Shown here in pieces: positions 59,381 through 64,000 of a stretch of 64,000 nt of DNA (positions within the stretch are counted from its first letter, which is position 1; each line of letters begins with the position of its first letter). The DNA comes from Sinonovacula constricta. Taxonomy: Eukaryota > Mollusca > Bivalvia > Cardiida > Solecurtidae. Under the pieces are notes generated by a model. The model searched no databases and was not told the DNA's origin. It saw nothing but the letters and a program-made list of their open reading frames with translations. The stretch is from contig CM017563.1 of the NCBI GenBank assembly GCA_007844125.1, positions 14,707,163 to 14,771,162 of the forward strand. Direction: 5' to 3'. A program made the position numbers and the translations under genes.

Positions 59381-62041
59381 CTGCGAGGTAATCAAAACAG
59401 CTCTAACGCCAGACCACAGCAATTTGTTTCACGAAAATGGGTTCACGTCTAATTCACGTCTGGTCTTGCAGAAGGACAAACTGTCCAGCATTATCTTATT
59501 GTACATTTGTCATGAAAGCACATAAATGAGAAATATATTGAGTTAGGTAAGTACATCCATGTTTTCAAGGCAGTTTCACATCTAATAATTAAGTCACACT
59601 CAAAGCCTGAAATGTATAGTTTACAGAAAGGTTAACAACTTATTTAACAAATTAATATGTACCGGCTTTACATAAGGGTAATATGAATTAAAGAATAAAA
59701 ACAATTTCAATCGAACGAATGTCAGTTAAATTAAAACAATTAAAAAATTAACAATTATTAGTACAACAACAAAATAAAGAGCTATAGTGTTTATCTTACG
59801 TGAAATTTGTTTAAAACAAACAAAAAGGATAAACAACAGCAATCATATATTCCATAAGGTTCAACACTGACAAAAGTTCTGGTATGTGTGATTATGAGGC
59901 AAAGATCATATATTAACAGCTATAAGCCATGCACGCAACTGTAAAATGCAAAGAGATAGTTCATTTCATAAAAACTTCAACCTAATATGTTGGCCATGCC
60001 TTTTTGATCTCTATACTGATTGTTTAAATAATCGATGTCATTTAAGCCACAGCGTAATTACTTGTGCCTTTCCGTCACACAATATCATTTCTCGAAAGAA
60101 GACTATGAAAATAGTTACAATTTTGTCTGTCTAATATAGATTACTGGATTAAACTAGGCTTTTCACCTTTTCTACCAAACTTTCTTTTATTTTTGTAAAG
60201 GATTTGTTCCCGCGAGACACATTCAAAATATTCAATTGTAAACACTTTTGCCTTTCGGGTGAAAGAAAAAATCAGTTTCTGCTTTCTGATTATTTTTGTG
60301 TGTCTTTTTTTTCAATCGCCAAACCGTTTCTAGACACGTGAATTCTATTTGGTCAAACTTATTATACTGCAAAGTTCGTGTTAACTGTCTATGTCTGTTT
60401 ATTGTCCTGTAAAATGGCGATTTTACTATAAGCCTTCCTAAACTTCTTAATATCGGAGTCACTAGCATCAAAAAGATAACAGAAGCTTTTTAAAATTGGT
60501 CGATTTCATTGCAATGCTAATATTTTAAAATTCTAAATCTTTTCACAATAATTCAATGATTATTCGTCAATTATGTGCTTTTGCAGCTTACTGTATTTAA
60601 ACAGAACGACAGTCGTTATAAGGTACGGTAAAGGAACTGTTCGCCCATCTATTATATTGCATGTTTCTCGACAATGTAATATTTTACCAAATGGTTTTTC
60701 AAGTATTTTCCTAAGAAAAGGGCTGCTGAAGTCTTTCAATCGCGTTGAGAGAAAACTTGGACACTTTTTAAGACATTTCCTATATCTTGACGATTTCTAT
60801 TTTGGTATTTCGTTTGTCTAGACAAATCTTGAAAAATGTATTCAATTCGACCTGAATATAACATGACGGTAACCTTTTGTCTCGAACCATATATGAAATA
60901 TAAGCTTTGGAGTGTGAGCAAGAAGTTGTATCGAGCTGACATTTACAAACGGGAATTGAAGAACAGCATGAACCCTTCAGCATCTGTTCTTCGGAAATGT
61001 GATTCAAATGTACAGAGTAACACTCTTATCGAACCTAGCAAGACTTCAAGCGCATGTAAAAAAAAATAAAATATTACAAATATATGAAATATTCATATAA
61101 TATTTGAATTGAGTTTGAAATTAGACTGAAAACAGGAATCATGAATGGGGTTCTGGCCTAAATAGTTTGTCTATGTCTGTCTATTGTTATTGTGTTATGT
61201 ACTCTTAAAAATCACACCGTCACAAGTTGGTCACTTCAAGCTTTCGGAAGAGAAGATACATACATGAACATCAAGGTTCATATAAAGTTAATAATAATTA
61301 TAAGTACTTTCCGTTGGAATGCTTCGAATCACGAATCAGGCATTCAGCGTAAAGATATTATCTGCTATTGTAAGATTATTATTAGAAGACTTAATGGAGC
61401 GTGCTGTTTGCTTTGTTTTTCACCATTCTCCTTGGGTGATTTAGTCATCCCCAAAGGTTATGATATTTTCCGAGCAATCTTCTCTAGTTTAGAACAGGTC
61501 ACAGCACACAGTGAAAACTATTGGTATTGGCAAGGTCTTATTATGGGTGGGTTTATACTTGATGGTACATGTAAGCTGTTTTCTTGGTCGGGGGGAAATA
61601 TACCACACAATGTTCCTCCGTTCTATACAATCATGAGATAATATATTTCTTATCAAAAGCACGATATGCAAACCACATCGAAACAGCGCTGATAAAAGTA
61701 CCCAAAATATGAAACCATGAAACGGGTGTCAATAGCTATAGTTATAAATCAAGCGGAAGGGAAACAGAAAATAATGTTTACTGTTAAGATAAATGTGTGT
61801 TTATTTTCATAAGGTGCCTGTTAATTCTGGATACTATTAAAATGTATTGTAACCACTTATGATAATGAAACTGTTTTCTAATCAGTTTTGAGAATAAATA
61901 ATTAGTGCATGATGTAGATCATCGTAAGCAACCAAGATTTGGATGCATGTTTAAACAGAGTTTTTCTCGATCCAAAATATGCAAAGAAACTACTGTGACA
62001 CGTTCCATTTAATACCATTTTATTTTCAGCCTATACTATGC

Positions 62042-62088
62042 TAATGTATTCGTATAATATTTTTTGTTTCGTAGATACGAATACATTA
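62042..62088. repeat. Perfect 14-bp inverted repeat
   Basis: TAATGTATTCGTAT (62042-62055) and ATACGAATACATTA (62075-62088) are exact reverse complements around a 19-base loop. Confidence 0.95.
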
Positions 62089-62914
62089 CAATTACAACTA
62101 AAGCACAACTAAATCATCGCATAATGTCTGCTGGAGTCTGGTCATTTCTGTGATAATTGCGTTTTATGTATTTGTCTCTTCTTAGGATAACTCCGTGAAT
62201 GCCAGCCTGTAGAAGATCTAAAACCAGATATTCCACATTACACCGATAATAAATGTACTGACGCAAACAAGTTACAACAGAGCAAAACCCCACAGCATCG
62301 AGACAGATTTCTTCGCCGTTAAATTTGAAATAGATAAACAGTGATAAAAACATTGCCACGGCTATTTCCAAATACATTTGTTAAGAAAAGAGATTAAAAA
62401 AAATTTACTTCCAAATACTGTGTGTAAGAACTTGAATAACTCTGCACTGTTACAACGTAAATGTGCATTGCAATTCTGACTGTAAAGCTTAGCTTAATGA
62501 TCAAGACGTAAGAGAAATGCAACAATTTTTAGGGTTGTACCAAGGTTTCAGAATGATTAGTGTAGTATTCATATTTTATAACTAAGTATACTATGACTTT
62601 TCTTTGTTTCTTTGAGAAAATACTCGTGATCGCAAAATACTTTTTTATTTCACACACACTTACTAGAAATGTAGAATGTTTGTTCTCTACCATCACTCCG
62701 TGATGCAATCTTTTACATTTCTTGGTCGAAATAACATCAAATTAGTAAACAGTATTACTTTAATTATTACATACTAGACGTTTTTAAAGCTTTAGAAAGT
62801 AAAAATCTTCTTATATGTTACCTTGATCAATAATATATGAAAACAACAGAAAAATGTTTGTTAAGATTCGTTAATGGTAAGTGATACAGTTCTGGAACCG
62901 TAACAGTTGTCACA

Positions 62915-63115
62915 CGATACGATATACGTACGGTACGATTGCGCTCGATGTACGATACCATGTGCGGTTTTTACACGATACCATACACGTTACGGTTCGA
63001 TACCATACACGATATGCAATGCGATAGAAAATCTACACGTTACGATGCGATACGGTGTACGCTTCGATACAACATACAGTACGGTTTCCGTTTACGTCAC
63101 GTTACACGAAATACC
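62915..63115. repeat. Degenerate CGATAC-rich repeat
   Basis: About 200 bp enriched in ACGATAC, CGATACCAT and ACGTTACG words with spacings near 10-20 bp (for example ACACGATACGATATACGTAC, GTACGATACCATGTGCGG, GATACCATACACGTTACGG). CpG is unusually common for this region. Overlapping open frames here are artefacts of the repeat. Confidence 0.75.
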
Positions 63116-64000
63116 ATGGCATATGCGGCATGTTGTTAAAGTAAATGCTCAATCAGCCTATTTATACTGTACTATCTCGGTTTAGTCCAAATCGTTCTGC
63201 CCCAATCGGCCCATTTCCAGCGCATATAGGCGGTAATGTTTTCACACCTTTCAAATGAGACAATACAACTATTTCCGTCTAAATGGTAAAATGTGTAGGC
63301 AAATGATTAGTAAGTGAAGCCAATATGATACACTGCTTAAACATTGAACAAGTGTGTAAAGATGTACCATGTTAAGACAAATTAATTTAAATCTGTAATT
63401 TACTAACATTCTTACACCACTTCTCTATACACGTATATTCCAATTTTCTACCTGTATTCCCCGCATCCGTATCTGCGTTTTACTGAAGTGAAATTTCACA
63501 GTCAGATTACATGTGCGGGGATCTTCATACATGTATGACATATCTTCAGACCATATGCAGGTGTTGTGCACTACAGCTAAATGACCACTGTCCGTCTAAT
63601 GTGAATAGAAACGTTGTGTCATAAAAGTGGCAATCTGAGTGGGGGCTTATAATCACTCGCGTGATTTGTAGGTACATGTACTGAATAATTTACATAAATG
63701 GACTAGCTGCTAGAAAATAAAAAACATCAGAAACATACCATTGTCTCATACTCAACCCTTTTACAAGCACTATTTAAATAAAAATTCGGTAAGGTAAAGT
63801 AGAATATGGGTCAATCGGAAAAAAACTTAACAAACTAAAAAGAGAGAAACAGGGCTATTAAATAATAATAATATTATTATGAGACAAAATTGGCCTAACA
63901 ACCGACAAATTTACCCCGGCTGTCTTAGTTATTTACAAACATTTCAGTCAATTTACGGAAAGAATAGACAACGACTAATCAAAGAAATATATATATATTA

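Larger units (their letters stand above)
53851..64000. repeat. Duplicated monomer F (partial, non-coding)
   Basis: Matches D over most of its length (see D for the pairs). It lacks about 500 bp present in D at 35070-35570 and one R1 copy, and gained SINE-A and SINE-C insertions. A third version of the 54430-54780 block (CATCGTGCTT, ATTTGTACTGTCTAACAATTGA, TTATGCAGCA) sits at 55270-55580, so F itself contains a local duplication. 57480-58480 and 60480-61160 hold nothing I can name, and 63200-64000 is plain AT-rich sequence to the window edge. No gene is supported. Confidence 0.5.

Noticed and set aside
61192..61641. 149-codon open frame
   Set aside because: The aligned region in D (40350-40900) has indels that break the frame, which argues against selection on a protein.

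Overview
The window reads as AT-rich, repeat-dense, essentially gene-free nuclear DNA from an animal, most likely a bivalve mollusc. The reasons are several families of tRNA-derived SINEs with target-site duplications, long simple-sequence tracts, and a Ty3/Gypsy element whose Gag resembles the PNMA-type capsid. The taxonomic call is an inference from repeat style; no host gene was found that would fix it. A multi-exon gene with short exons could have been missed.

The only convincing protein-coding DNA is one complete LTR retrotransposon at 9116-17690. It has two 542-bp LTRs that differ at 2 positions, a 4-bp TAAA target-site duplication, a primer-binding site, a long leader, gag, pol in the -1 frame (protease, reverse transcriptase, RNase H, integrase, basic tail) and a polypurine tract. 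There is no env. The near-identical LTRs and open frames suggest a recent, possibly still competent insertion.

The rest of the window appears to be a tandem array of old, diverged duplications. I can align six monomers by eye: A (about 1-6985), B (6986-24950, about 9.4 kb without the Gypsy element), C (24951-32200), D (32201-41700), E (41701-53850) and F (53851-64000, cut by the window end). C matches E and D matches F, so the array looks like dimers (A-B, C-D, E-F). Conserved blocks are roughly 70-85% identical by eye. Because the monomers are paralogous, they provide 'empty sites' for several later insertions: the Gypsy element, three SINEs and one copy of the R1 repeat.

Dispersed repeats: SINE-A (tRNA head, five copies or fragments), SINE-B (class-II tRNA-like head, seven copies of mixed age), SINE-C (different tRNA head but a central region shared with SINE-A), R1 (about 200-240 bp, at least twelve copies in both orientations, with a small conserved hairpin), and one decayed LINE ORF2 C-terminal fragment. 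Simple repeats include an 830-bp TG-rich block, several (AT)n tracts, a 65-bp minisatellite, an 11-bp minisatellite and a CGATAC-rich degenerate repeat near the right end.
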